Source: Marchantia polymorpha subsp. ruderalis
Taxonomy: Eukaryota; Streptophyta; Marchantiopsida; Marchantiales; Marchantiaceae
Assembly: GCA_037833965.1 (NCBI GenBank)
Contig: AP031356.1
Coordinates: 18,498,501 to 18,562,500 of the forward strand
DNA length: 64,000 bases
Direction: 5' to 3'
The notes below the pieces were generated by a model. That model had not been told where the DNA came from, did no database searches, and saw only the letters and a program-made list of their open reading frames with translations. The translations under genes and the position numbers were made by a program. Positions within the stretch are counted from its first letter, which is position 1, and the number at the start of each line of letters is the position of its first letter. Shown here in pieces: positions 36,019-46,779 of the stretch.

Positions 36019-38136
36019 GTGATTCTAAACTGTAATATGTCGCGCCCCAGATCAGATGTAAACGTCTTGCTGGTCGAGATGACGATTGTGATCATGACGT
36101 GCAAGCTGATTTCCATACCTGTCAGGGCCAATTTCACGGTTGGAACGTCGGCTGGAGGGCAGCCGTTCCAATGCGGGCAGTCAGGAAATGTGTGGTGCGG
36201 AGGCCAAGTGGAAGCAGATACGCAACGCGCAGAGCTGAGGCTGAAACCTTCGTTCACGAATGCCACGGACCATTACGATGCCGGCATAGCTGTGTGGGCC
36301 GAGCCCATCACGCTGTTCAATACATCGTCCAGGAAGTGGAACTCGTTCAGCAGTCGGTTTCAATTCCGGTGGCAAATGAGTTCCTCGATCGGGGCCGGGT
36401 ACGGAATATCATTCGTGATGCGCAATATTCTGATGTATCGGGATCTAGGGACGCAGACAGTCGTCCCTTCCGTGGCAGTCGAATATAATATACGCGAAAA
36501 CCTCGGCAACGAAGAGTTCGACAACATTCGGGTGCGAGTGGAGCTGGAAACCGGAAGGGCAAGCCTCCCGATGGCACCTCTGGATCCAGTCATGAACATC
36601 AGCAAGAGCAGTGCGATCGTATTCACGTGGATCGATTACAATTCCTCGTCGCAAGACCTGCAAGTGAGACTGAGCTCCAATGATGCGAAGCCTGCGGACG
36701 CTCTGCTGCGGTACCGCGCGAATCTGACCTTCGTTCTGGGCCAGGATGAGCCCGATGTCTATGTCGGATTGTCGGCCGCAAATGGGAAGTGCAATTGCTC
36801 TGACACTGTCACGGTGTCCGGATGGTCGTTCGAAAGCTTTCCTCTGCCTCCTCTAGAGCCTTCCCCAAAACCGCAGCAGCAGCCGGCCGAAGTGGCGCCT
36901 TTGTGGTCGCCGGGGTGGCGAACCGAAGAGGAGTTCCGCAGAGGCTCGAGGAATCAACCGGTGGCCTTCATCTCGGGAGTGTCGGCGGCGGCAGTGTTCC
37001 TGCTGGTGCTGTGCGCCGTGGTGATCGTGCTGCTAGGGCGGAGCAAGTACCAGCAGGCGAGCAGGTCGATCTCGATGCAGACGGGGTCGACGCGGACGGA
37101 CCTGGACGCCATCGCCAGGTGCCTCGAGAACAGCTACTCGTTCGTGGAGCTGCGGCGAGCGACGGCGGAGTTCGACGAGGCGCACAAGCTGGGGCAGGGC
37201 GGATTCGGAAGCGTGTACCGGGCGGTGATCCCGGCGACGGGCGAGGTGGTGGCGGTGAAAAAGGTGAGCCCGGAGTCGAGGCAGGGCGCGAGAGAATTCA
37301 TGGCCGAGGTGTCGATTATCACGCAGCTGCGCCACCGGAACATCGTCAAGCTGCTGGGCTGGTGCAGCGCCAACGAGCAGTTCTTGCTGGTGTACGAGTA
37401 CATGCCGAATGGGAGCTTGGACAAGGCGCTGTTCTGCCCGGCGGACGAGGCCTCGGTGCTGTCGTGGGAGGTGCGCTTCCGCATCGTCATGAATGTGGCC
37501 ACGGCGCTGAACCATCTGCACGAGGGCTGGCGCCAGAAGGTGCTGCACCGCGACATCAAATCCAGCAACATCATGCTCGACGAGGACTTCAATGCGCTGC
37601 TGGGCGACTTCGGGCTGGCGCGCCTGGTGGACCGGCGCGAGAGCCTGGCCTCCACCAACGTGGTCGGCACCTTCGGCTACCTGGCGCCCGAGGTCGTGGT
37701 CTACGGCAAGTTCTCCGACAAGGCTGACGTGTACGCCTTCGGCGCCGTGGCGCTCGAGATCGCCTGCGGCCAGGCCAGCGTGGACCAGAGCCGCCCCGAG
37801 GGCGAGAAGACGCTGGCCGACCTCGTCTGGAGCAGCCTGCGCAACGGCGACCTGCTGCGCGTGGTCGACCGCCGCCTCGCCGGCAAGTTCGACCCGGCCG
37901 CCATCAAGCTCCTGCTCCTGGTCGGCCTGCTCTGCTCGCACCCCAACCCCGACGAGCGCCCGCCCATGCGCCAGGTCATCATGATCCTCGAGGGCATCGT
38001 CCCCATGCCCCCCATCCCCCTCTCCAAGCCCGTCCTCCAGTTCCACAACCGCAGCGGCCGCCTCTACCAGGACGCGCCCTCCACCCCCACCACCGCCTCC
38101 GCCTCCCCGTTCACCTCCGACACCCCGTCGGTTTGA
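36019..38136 (+). CDS. L-type lectin-domain receptor-like kinase (LecRK), single exon
   Basis: 705 residues, uninterrupted. A hydrophobic N-terminus (about 14-36) can serve as signal peptide; ATGs at codons 7 and 21 are alternative starts. Residues about 38-275 form a legume-lectin-like domain (FSSRFQFRW, GYGISFVM, VPSVAVEYNI, VYVGLSAANG, VSGWSFES). A Pro-rich linker and a transmembrane helix (about 315-340) follow. The kinase domain (about 385-655) has GQGGFGSV (392-399), VAVKK (Lys414), HRDIKSSN (510-517, RD type), DFG (530-532) and GTFGYLAPE. The family sits in the plasma membrane and signals in defence and development. The lectin metal site looks degenerate: VEYNI replaces the usual VEFDT and no conserved His follows, so sugar binding is doubtful (inference). 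GC and third-position GC rise sharply from about 36960 onward. Confidence 0.95.
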   Translation: MILNCNMSRPRSDVNVLLVEMTIVIMTCKLISIPVRANFTVGTSAGGQPFQCGQSGNVWCGGQVEADTQRAELRLKPSFTNATDHYDAGIAVWAEPITLFNTSSRKWNSFSSRFQFRWQMSSSIGAGYGISFVMRNILMYRDLGTQTVVPSVAVEYNIRENLGNEEFDNIRVRVELETGRASLPMAPLDPVMNISKSSAIVFTWIDYNSSSQDLQVRLSSNDAKPADALLRYRANLTFVLGQDEPDVYVGLSAANGKCNCSDTVTVSGWSFESFPLPPLEPSPKPQQQPAEVAPLWSPGWRTEEEFRRGSRNQPVAFISGVSAAAVFLLVLCAVVIVLLGRSKYQQASRSISMQTGSTRTDLDAIARCLENSYSFVELRRATAEFDEAHKLGQGGFGSVYRAVIPATGEVVAVKKVSPESRQGAREFMAEVSIITQLRHRNIVKLLGWCSANEQFLLVYEYMPNGSLDKALFCPADEASVLSWEVRFRIVMNVATALNHLHEGWRQKVLHRDIKSSNIMLDEDFNALLGDFGLARLVDRRESLASTNVVGTFGYLAPEVVVYGKFSDKADVYAFGAVALEIACGQASVDQSRPEGEKTLADLVWSSLRNGDLLRVVDRRLAGKFDPAAIKLLLLVGLLCSHPNPDERPPMRQVIMILEGIVPMPPIPLSKPVLQFHNRSGRLYQDAPSTPTTASASPFTSDTPSV

Positions 38137-38149
38137 CCGGGCCTCGGCC

Positions 38150-39294
38150 GGTTTTAGAGCAGAGCTAACCGGGACCCGACGCGGATCGTTCCCGCTTTCA
38201 TTTTCCCGTCCTCCGTTCGCCGTCCGTCACCGACATTGAGTTCGGACGGTCATCTCCTCTGGGGATGCGGTAAATCTCACGGTAGAGTTCACGGTTCGTT
38301 TCTCTCCATCCGTCTTGAGGACCGACATTTTTCTCTTCTTGTACGAGTATGCTTGTAATGATCATTACAGCATGTGAAGCTATTTAATTCCAAGTTGAGG
38401 AGTTGCCAAACGGGGACGAGTAGCTTTAAAATGGTGGTGATGCTCTCTGCCTCGAAAGCTTCATGGGGTGAAGATTTATCACCTTCAGGGAGATTGTCCA
38501 GAAACTGTAATTCAATATCGAGATCAGACACTTCTTATACAAACTATTGTAATTGTAGGTAATGGATGGAGTACCTTATCCAGAACTCCCTCATTCGTTT
38601 TACTCAACACCTTAGAACTGTATCTCTATGGCTCTACTTTTACTTTAGAGTACACAACACACTAGAACATACTATTTACATCCTCTGTACTACTGCAATA
38701 GTTACTTTTAAATTTTTAGAAATAATTTCATTCTTCTTCTTTGGCCAAAGTACAAATAAAGTAACTTCTAATTCAAATTAGATCTCATGATTTTTTTATC
38801 CTTTTTTTCCGTATTTCTGTTTGTCAGTCATGAAAATCTAAATGCATTCATGAACAAAATGATGCAATGTAAATCAACATTTGGTATTATATACATTGTT
38901 GAAAGACATTGTGAAAATTTGATATTCTGATCTTCCTACAATGTAGAAATCTTTAACTTTATTTGATTTGAATATTGAAAATCTTTGTCTCATATCAAAA
39001 GATCCCATTTTTGTACAAAGGATTATCCCTTTTTTAAATTAATTGAATTTATGTAGAATTAACTATCAAAATTTTTTATTTTTAATTCAGTTCATGACAA
39101 GGAATTATGCTTTTAAATGTAAAAATTTAAAAAGTAATTTTTTTTCACAGATCTTGAAAAGTTGAAATTATTATATTAAATTAAATACAAGTATATCAAT
39201 TTTTAAGCATGACGTAGAGAGGAATATAAATGCAAATTTTAAGTATTCAATATTTTATCACCTTCCATATTAAATCTCAAAATTTCAACAACAT

Positions 39295-39332
<38 letters not shown>

Positions 39333-41140
39333 CATAATTATAACTTGATCATTTCAAATCAATGTTGCAATATAATTGTTATCTTTAATTTACTTACTTT
39401 GATTAGTTAGAATATTTTTTTAAAATAATATTATAATCTTGACCATACATTTGAGATCTTAATCTACATCAAATTTTAAATCTATAAAAACTAAATTACA
39501 TTGTCGTATGCAAAGTATGCAAAGTAGAAATCTTTAGTTTCATCACTTGATATCATGATCTAACAACAAAACTTCTAAAATTTGGCATTCTAGAAATAGA
39601 TGCCAGAATCGTATTTAACTTTTATGAGATTTTGAATTTTGAAAAACTTCTATTTAATATAACTTTAAGTCTTGCTAGTTATCCGTACAATATTTTGAGA
39701 TTTCAAATATGTCAATAGGAATTAGATATCATCATTTTCAGAAGTACATTAAAATTACCTCAATTTTGAAGCAATTTCATCTCAAACAACTTCTCAAGTA
39801 TGTGCCAAGGATCACTACAAACAATTTTCAAGCAATGTTATATCAATGAAATGTTTGTTTTGTGTATATCTAGGTTGTGAACATCAAGAGAATCAAACAT
39901 AATTTTACTAAGATTGATAATCATGAGCACACTACCTTGTTCAATGATGATTGAGAAGATTTGGGACTAGATTACACAAATTTGCTATATTTTGCAGTAA
40001 ATATAGCCATTACATTCCCTAACATAAGCTCTGTGAATAAATTTTTTTTTTATAAAAATGGTCAAAGATTTCAAATTGCAAATTTCTTAACAATCTTTAT
40101 CTCAAATACATTTTCCAATCGAAGTGAACGTGATTTTTGATGCAATTGCAAGCAAACTAGCAATCTATACTACTTCATGATTATATGTTTATTTATCTGT
40201 AGTTTGTTTGGAAGACTTCTCTCTAGTGTTGGAGGCACAAGACTCAAAAACATAGACTTGAGTAAGGTCACTAAGGCATGTCTATGCGCATGCTTCATTC
40301 GTATTCGTTCATATGAGCAAATCAAACTCAAAGGTATTGGATCAATATCCATTACAACACTCAGAAGTCAAAACTCATACCTTTCAATTTGCAACTATTT
40401 CATAACGTTTCTCGCTAAATCAATGCTTGTATGATACTTATCTCACAAGTTAGAAAGAAATAGTCAAGAAATTACTGTTTGTAGCTGTAGAATTGCTCGA
40501 TTTAACATGACTTAGTGCAGATGTAAGAGCAAATAAAATATCCTATAAGAAATCAAATTGTGGATTGTGGTAGTTGAGAGTTTTTAGCCACTAGTGTTCT
40601 TCATGTCTCCAACATGAATACCGAGAACAAAAACAATGTCATCATCGACGTGAAAGCTAAAAATGCAAAAACAATGTCATCAATATCACAGCCGGCCTCC
40701 AAACATCATATGAAGATATCACGTGAATTGAAAAAAGCGGATAAGATGAAAATTCCAAGATAACATTGTTTCTATTGCTTGGCAACAAATTTCAATAAAA
40801 ATGACTATCGTTCAATGTGTGAAATTGAGCAAACGAGTTTATAAATCTAAAATGACATTGTTCAATGTGAAGAAAAAAATAGATGAAGTGATAAACCTAA
40901 GATGACATTGTTTATGCCCTCAATCGAGAAGATCTATGGAAATCACTATTGTGCGATGTATGAATATTGTGTGAGGGTGTTCAACGGCAAACACATCAAG
41001 TTGGAATATTATGTCTTTCATCATGTACATTGAATTTCAAAAAAATAAGATTGAATACATAAGTATCGTACATTTTTTAAGAGAACGACGGACCTCAACA
41101 TAATCATCAATTGCATCACAATTAGAATTGGTGTGTAATC
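38150..41140. other. AT-rich spacer with relics
   Basis: No gene recognised. Between about 40600 and 40930 the word ATGACATTGTT recurs in spaced, imperfect copies, suggesting an old duplicated repeat. ORFs at 40170-40434 overlap on both strands and show no domain. Confidence 0.4.
39296..39329. repeat. (AT)n microsatellite
   Basis: About 17 uninterrupted AT dinucleotides. Confidence 0.9.
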
Positions 41141-41142
41141 AT

Positions 41143-41877
41143 TTTTAGTTTGTTAAACAAAAGTAGAGATTACTCAAGATTGAGTAAAGTATATGATAGT
41201 GAAATATCTATAATATCATGTCAGCAATTTGTGTGTTAGTCAATGTGTTAGTTGGGAACGACGCGTCAATCATCCGTGTGCTCATTAGGTATATTTGTCA
41301 TGTCACTAATCTACTAGAATGGAACTGTTATAACATTTGAATTTAAAGAGAAGCTCATTCAAAAATCAAACATAAACTTTGAAGATGAAATATCTTGAAA
41401 AATTCTACTCTCCCTTATATAGATATTCAAACACAAACATAAAGATAATGTCTTCTTCCCACAATCCAATCCCCTCCTAGTGGATTTGATAACATGACGG
41501 ATATAACTAATGAGCACATGGATTGCTGACGTGTTGCTCCTAACTAACACATCAACTAGCATACTCAATATTCACCTAACAAGCTTACGGATTGATGACG
41601 TGTCGTTTCCAACTAACACACTTACTAGCACTCTAAGTGTTGACATGACACTGTAAATATTGCACTATCATCTACTCTACTCAATCTTGAGTAATCTCTA
41701 CTTTATTTGTAACTAACAAAAGATGTTTACAATTGAGTGATGTGAGAATAATTCATCTTTGTGTATGTGTTTGAGGATTCTATTTAAGAGAGAGAGTAAA
41801 CATTCAACGTATCTCATCTTCACAGTTTATGTTTCATCTTCGAGTGAATTTCTCTCTAAATCATAGTGTTACAATGA
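41143..41877 (+). repeat. Decayed 5' LTR (plus strand) interrupted by an opposite-strand LTR
   Basis: 41143-41325 and 41732-41877 together match the reverse complement of the solo LTR at 46373-46779. The second piece ends GTGTTACA, followed by ATGATATTAGAGTATC, which resembles a tRNA-Met primer-binding site (TGGTATTAGAGC). That defines this strand as sense and this copy as a 5' LTR. The two pieces are split by 41326-41731. Many C-to-T and G-to-A differences show that it is old. Confidence 0.75.
41326..41731 (-). repeat. Solo LTR nested inside another LTR of the same family
   Basis: On the plus strand it begins TGTTATAACA and ends GATGTTTACA, with the same order of motifs as 46373-46779: a TATA-like CTTATATAG, then decayed GATTGCTGACGTG words near 41521 and 41590. 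Its orientation is opposite to the LTR it sits in. No clear target duplication remains. Confidence 0.75.
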
Positions 41878-41879
41878 TA

Positions 41880-43080
41880 TTAGAGTATCATTTCTATTTC
41901 TTTGATTGTAGATCACTCCTTCATGAAATTAGCAAGTGAGTGATGAATAACTGCAGTTTTGATAGTGTATAGAGGTAAGTAGAGATCATTGAACCGAATA
42001 TAGAAATAAGAAAAAAGGCAGTTGTGGTTTTGCAGATATGGAGATGCTTGATAACAATCTAGTATTGTGAGACCAATTGTTGTATATGTGAAATAGTATT
42101 AGAAAAAGTCAAGAAATTGATCATGATTAGCTTAGATTTAACTAAATCTAGCTAATTAAAACTAAATTTATTGATTTATCATGAGATTTACCTATAGTGT
42201 TCATACTTGGCAAAATGATTCAAGGAGTTTTATAAAGTTTAAGTGAGCACAATTATATATATATTTTTTTATCAAAGTCTATATTCCAAGTATACTTCAA
42301 CTACATGATTAGTTTCAATTGATAATAATGAAAATTTCATTGGTTAGATGTTGATGTCTCATATATCATGTAGTCACCTCAATTTAGAGATTAAAAGACT
42401 TCTAGAAGATTTAGATATTTCAATGACAAGTTGTTACATACGGAGTTAAACCTCCCAATATCGACATGCATTGGTGTTATGGTTTTACGTCACTATTGGA
42501 ATGTGTCACTCTCAACAAGAAAGTGCATAACCTTGAGTATAACCTCATAATAGTAACATACATGTGTGTTAGAGTTGGAATGTCTAATCTTGAATATAAC
42601 CTCTTAATGATAACATACATTTGTGTTAGAATTAGAAGTCACTAATGGGAGTTGTCATTTATAAATTTTTTTTTATAGACTTCTCATCGTACATTATATC
42701 AATCCTAGAATATTCTAGTAATGTGTTGTTTGATTTCAAAATCATTTTCATTTGCACATTTGTATTGTTCAAGACGATAAACATATGCGTTTGAATTTAG
42801 ATTAATACAAAAAAATCTGAGTGAAATGATTGATGATAATATATATAGCAAAGTATTTTAATGAAGTCTAGAAAGAGTGATTTGTTGAGATATAGCTTTA
42901 AATACATGTATGTCAAATACCTTAGGAAATTGGCATGAATGATAGAAATTTAAACTCCGAAATTACATTTGAAAGTATTACAATTATTATTGAAAGTATC
43001 ATTGTTCTCATTGAGCAGATTTTCAAGTTAAAAACTAATGATTTTGGAATTTTACGTCACTAATGAGACTATGTCACTGT
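41880..43080 (+). mobile_element. Decayed interior of an LTR element and AT-rich relics
   Basis: This follows the primer-binding-site-like sequence at about 41878, so it should be the internal region of the LTR element starting at 41143. No gag or pol peptide is recognisable. At 42530-42646 two copies of a 58-base unit (core TATAACCTCWTAATRRTAAC) stand in tandem. Confidence 0.4.
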
Positions 43081-43279
43081 AATGACAGATAAATACCAGA
43101 ATGGAGCATAATGGTAAAGATTTGATCCCTCAAGGACAGAAACAACACAAAGAGTACAAGTGTCACGTTTTTAATAGTCTATTGAGGAGTTTAAATTCTC
43201 ACGCCACTGTCACTCCCAGAATTACTGCACATGTTCAACTCAAAGGACACGCAATGCAGCGTAAAACACACATCACTCC

Positions 43280-43311
43280 TGTGATGCTACATTCTCAAAT
43301 GTAGCATCACA
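43280..43311. repeat. Perfect 14-bp hairpin
   Basis: TGTGATGCTACATT (43280-43293) pairs exactly with AATGTAGCATCACA (43298-43311) over a CTCA loop. It lies in the 3' non-coding end of copy A and is absent from the same place in copy C (near 62340), so it is an insertion specific to this copy. Confidence 0.9.
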
Positions 43312-43348
43312 AAGGTCGATCGCAACCTCGTCTTAGTATTCAGGGGGG

Positions 43349-43360
43349 GGGGGGTATTTC
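43349..43360 (+). repeat. Poly-G run in the conserved 3' terminal region
   Basis: About twelve consecutive G. The same place in the other copies reads CAGGGGGGAAATTT (62394 region) or its complement TTTTCCCCCTGAAT (55630 region), so it is an expanded version of a conserved C/G tract. Confidence 0.8.
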
Positions 43361-44459
43361 CAAAGAGTACACTAAGGATCTGCTCGCAGACCCCAATTGC
43401 AAACTTGCTCAATTTCTGATTCTAGCCAATCGCTATTTAGAGCATTCGAATTGGGCTACTACCTCGGATACGGTATCATCGACAAACTAAAGTATCTCTC
43501 ACGCGGTGACAAACACTCAATTCACAGACGCGCAGAGAATGCAGACTTCAAAACTGAGAGAAACTAAATTCTAGAAAAGATCCCCAAGGCCAATGCCTTG
43601 AACATCTTTATTCCTAAATAACTCAAAACTGTCATTCGCTATGATGCAAGCTCCGAACAGGTCCTACTCCAGCGCAGTCAGCGGTTGCCTTCTCCTTTAA
43701 CTTCCGATCTAAACCTAACCTTTGTAAAACGGCCGGTAGCTCTGACTCCAAGTTCACCACCGCGTCGCGCGACCTTGTAAGAAACACGTCAAGCTTCTTG
43801 GCTAACCGGCGCTTCCCTCTAACAATCCCTGCTATCATTGCCATCGCACCGCACTCAAGATTCGTAACTGCAACCATTTATGCGTCTCGACCTGCCATAA
43901 TACATACCCTCGTAGGCATCGATTCACCCTCACATTCAAGAGGTCATTCGTCTGCTCTAATAACTGCCAGTTCTTCTCTTCCACCTCTGACAATCTTGTC
44001 TTCACTCGCATAACTGCTTCTCAGCTTGCGTCCGTTGTGACCTCAACACACTGCATTGAGTCTCCAACTTCTTGATCAACTCTAAGTCCAAGATCCTCGC
44101 AGCTTCACAATCTGCTAACTTCTTCGCCTTCACTACCCGCTCGGCCACATACTCTGCTCCTTCTTTTTAAAGGCTGCCGTCAGTTCGTCCACCCTCAGCA
44201 TTTCAGCGTTATAGGCAGTCCGAAATGCCTTCAGCCTACTCAAGAGATCCACTATTACACACTTGGTCTTCTCAACATCCTGGCGAAGACCCTCACAGGC
44301 ATTCTCCGAATACCTCCGCTTCTCGACTTCCTCGGCCAGTCTCTTCTAAAGTACCTCGTACTTTGCCTTCGTCTCCTGATTCTGCCGTTCCTTTGCTGCA
44401 GCTCCGGAAGTCGCTGCCACCTTTGTCCGCGTCTTGTTACAACTAGCTCCACGTAAGTG

Positions 44460-45977
44460 TGATGCGTAGTTTTTTCTTTTTTCTCTGAAATGAGAAGTTT
44501 GAGAGATATAAGACTAGTAATTTCACACTTTTAGAATAAGAATACTACAAAGTAGAGTTAATAGTGTATTCTATGATAAAGGTCCAGTTAGTAGTAATGG
44601 AATCCACTTAGCTTCCTCTCTTTCAAGTTAGTGTTTTAACTTGTAGGAAGTAAAGTTGAATTATATGAGTTATGATCTGATAGAGTAAATACCTCATAAG
44701 TTTTTCAATTAGTAACTATTTGACTTAGTTAGGATCTTGATGAATAGAGCCCAGCACGTTGGTTCTAACGAGCCCAAGAACTCTTGAAACAGATAAGAGA
44801 TCACTGAGTTATGAGTGTTGAAAGTGGCTAGTATGGATAGGCAAAGACGCGGAAGGGCCTTCAGCCGAAGGGTCTTCGGACTTAGGCCTTAACCCCTTCG
44901 GCCTTATCGCCTTTGGCCTTGGAGCATAGATCTTGCAAAAGCCATATCTTTGTGCTGGAGTGTCAACTGGAGCTAAAATTTAATAAGGTTGTTGGTCTTA
45001 GCCGGGCGCACATGGGTGCAAAATTTCAACCTCAACAGAGTCCGTTTGAAGAAGTTGTTAATTCGGAGCTTTGAATTTGAGTTTGTATGAACCTTCGGAC
45101 TTCGGAGAGAGACTTCAAACTTTGAACTTGAAGGGATTTGAGAGAGAATTCAAGCGCGTGATGGAGCCGGAGCATCAAATGAAGGAAATGAATGAAATGA
45201 CGGGTTGTTGTCAATTCCAGGGCAGCAATTAGATAGCAGGGCATTGGCAATTAGATATGAAGCTCAATTTGTTCATTTTTGGTTTGGAGGAGACAAAGGA
45301 GACTTGGAATTAGAACTGTCAGCGATTTTGAGTAGGATAGGAGTAGATAAGAGCTCAACGGGCGTTGTAACAACCGAGTTGGATGGCGTCGTGCTTGTTG
45401 GGAGCTCGCATCACAGCGATTGACATCTCGGAGTGTTAGTTAGGAATAAAGAGGCCCAATGCTCTGCCTTTGGAAGGGCTTTTCTATCAATTGGCTTGTC
45501 TTGACTGTAAACCTGTTTCCACTGTGTATACGTGTGCTGGTGTGTGATCCTGCCATTGAGCACAGTGCGCTCATGTTTGTCAAAACTACCACATAAGGAG
45601 TTGTGAGTATCCAGCTTGAATGTTTTGAGTAGCCAAGGGCTCTTCGGGATTTAAGCAAATTCAAGTGTGGGTATTCGGATCAGTAGGTCGAGAATATGCA
45701 ATTCTTGGGAAGTTTTCCCCTGAAATCTAAGTGTGGGGTCGAAGGCGATTTCCACAGGTGTCGATTGGAGAAGTTTCAAGTTGTGAGTGTGATTATACTC
45801 TACTCTAAAGGCCTTCGACCGAAATCGAGCAGTGTCTTTTCGGAGTGATATGTGCCTGAGAAGTAAAATTTTCAATAGAATGTCAATTCGTGACACTACT
45901 TGGTTCTCTAGTGTTGTTTCTGTACTCGCGGGATCGGATCTTTATCATTATGCTCCATTTTGGTAATTATCTATCAT
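44460..45977 (+). mobile_element. Short non-autonomous relative inserted in copy A
   Basis: It splits the copy A reading between ...EKYVGATNN (46010) and YVELVV (44455), where copy C is continuous. It runs TGTGATGCG... to ...TTATCTATCA in the opposite orientation. Its 3' 540 bases match the 3' terminal regions of the coiled-coil elements (ATTATGCTCCATTTTGG near the end), and 44850-44930 has the CCTTCGGC-type repeat also found in copy D. It holds no coiled-coil gene, so it looks like a deletion derivative. The exact ends and target duplication are uncertain. Confidence 0.65.
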
Positions 45978-46372
45978 TTTAGGGAGATCCGTTGTTGGTA
46001 GCTCCTACATACTTCTCCCGCTTGCGATCAAGGTACTGGAGTAACGGTAGCACCTGCTCACACAAAACGTCGGCGGCACAGAGTACTTGCAACTATGCGT
46101 CTTCCGCCAAAGGATCTTCACCCGTCCCCTGTATGACTGTCTCGGTGGACATCCGGGGTGATCACACCTTCTGTGATCCACACGCTTCTCCACCTGTGTC
46201 CTCTACGACCCTCTCAATAACTTTCTCCAGGGCCACAGAGTCTTCCTCAGTGTCAACACTTCAGCGGTTCTCTTCAAAGGGATCTTCATCCTAATACCCG
46301 CCGAAGGAACCTCATCCCGTCTCGGAGGTACTTCTTTCGTCATGATAGCTTTATCCTTTTCTTTCCTCCTAG

Positions 46373-46779
46373 TGTAACACTAGGGTTTAGAGAGAAGTTC
46401 ACTCGAAGATAGAAACGTAAACTCTGAAGATGAGAGATACCAACAATGGTTCTCCTCTATCTTATATAGCTCTCACCAACAAGTAGAAGGTGATAAGATC
46501 TAATCCCCACCATCCATCCCACTCCTAGTGGATGGATGACGTGGCGGATAACCCTAATAAGCACACGGATTGCTGACGTGGCGCACCCAACTAACACACT
46601 CAATCCTTACCTACAAGCACACGGATTGCTGACGTGGCACTGTCAACTAACACATCCACTCTGTACCTACCAAGTGCGCAAATCGCTGACGTGGCAGCTA
46701 TGACTAGTGCACACTAAGTATATACATCAATATTTAGAGTAACCTCTACTTTAGTTCTAACTAACGAAAGATGGTTACA
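46373..46779 (-). repeat. Solo LTR, 407 bp, with imperfect 5-bp target duplication
   Basis: Plus-strand ends are TGTAACAC and GGTTACA. The flanks CCTAG (46368-46372) and CGTAG (46780-46784) match at 4 of 5 bases. No primer-binding site or polypurine tract adjoins either end, so this is a solo LTR left by recombination. On the sense (minus) strand U3 holds four GCCACGTCA motifs and then a TATA-like CTATATAAG. It interrupts coiled-coil copy A. Confidence 0.85.
46537..46695 (+). promoter_or_regulatory. Cluster of four TGACGTGGC motifs in the LTR U3
   Basis: The nonamer TGACGTGGC occurs exactly at 46537, 46574, 46630 and 46687. The last three sit in about 57-base tandem units containing ATTGCTGACGTGGC or a close variant. 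The word combines an ACGT core with the ABRE-type ACGTGGC and the TGACG half-site, so plant bZIP factors are the expected readers (family knowledge). It is placed upstream of the LTR TATA box on the sense strand. Confidence 0.7.

Noticed and set aside
37033-38046. 337-codon ORF on the minus strand
   Set aside because: It is antisense to the kinase domain and arises from the high GC of third positions. The sense frame has all kinase motifs.
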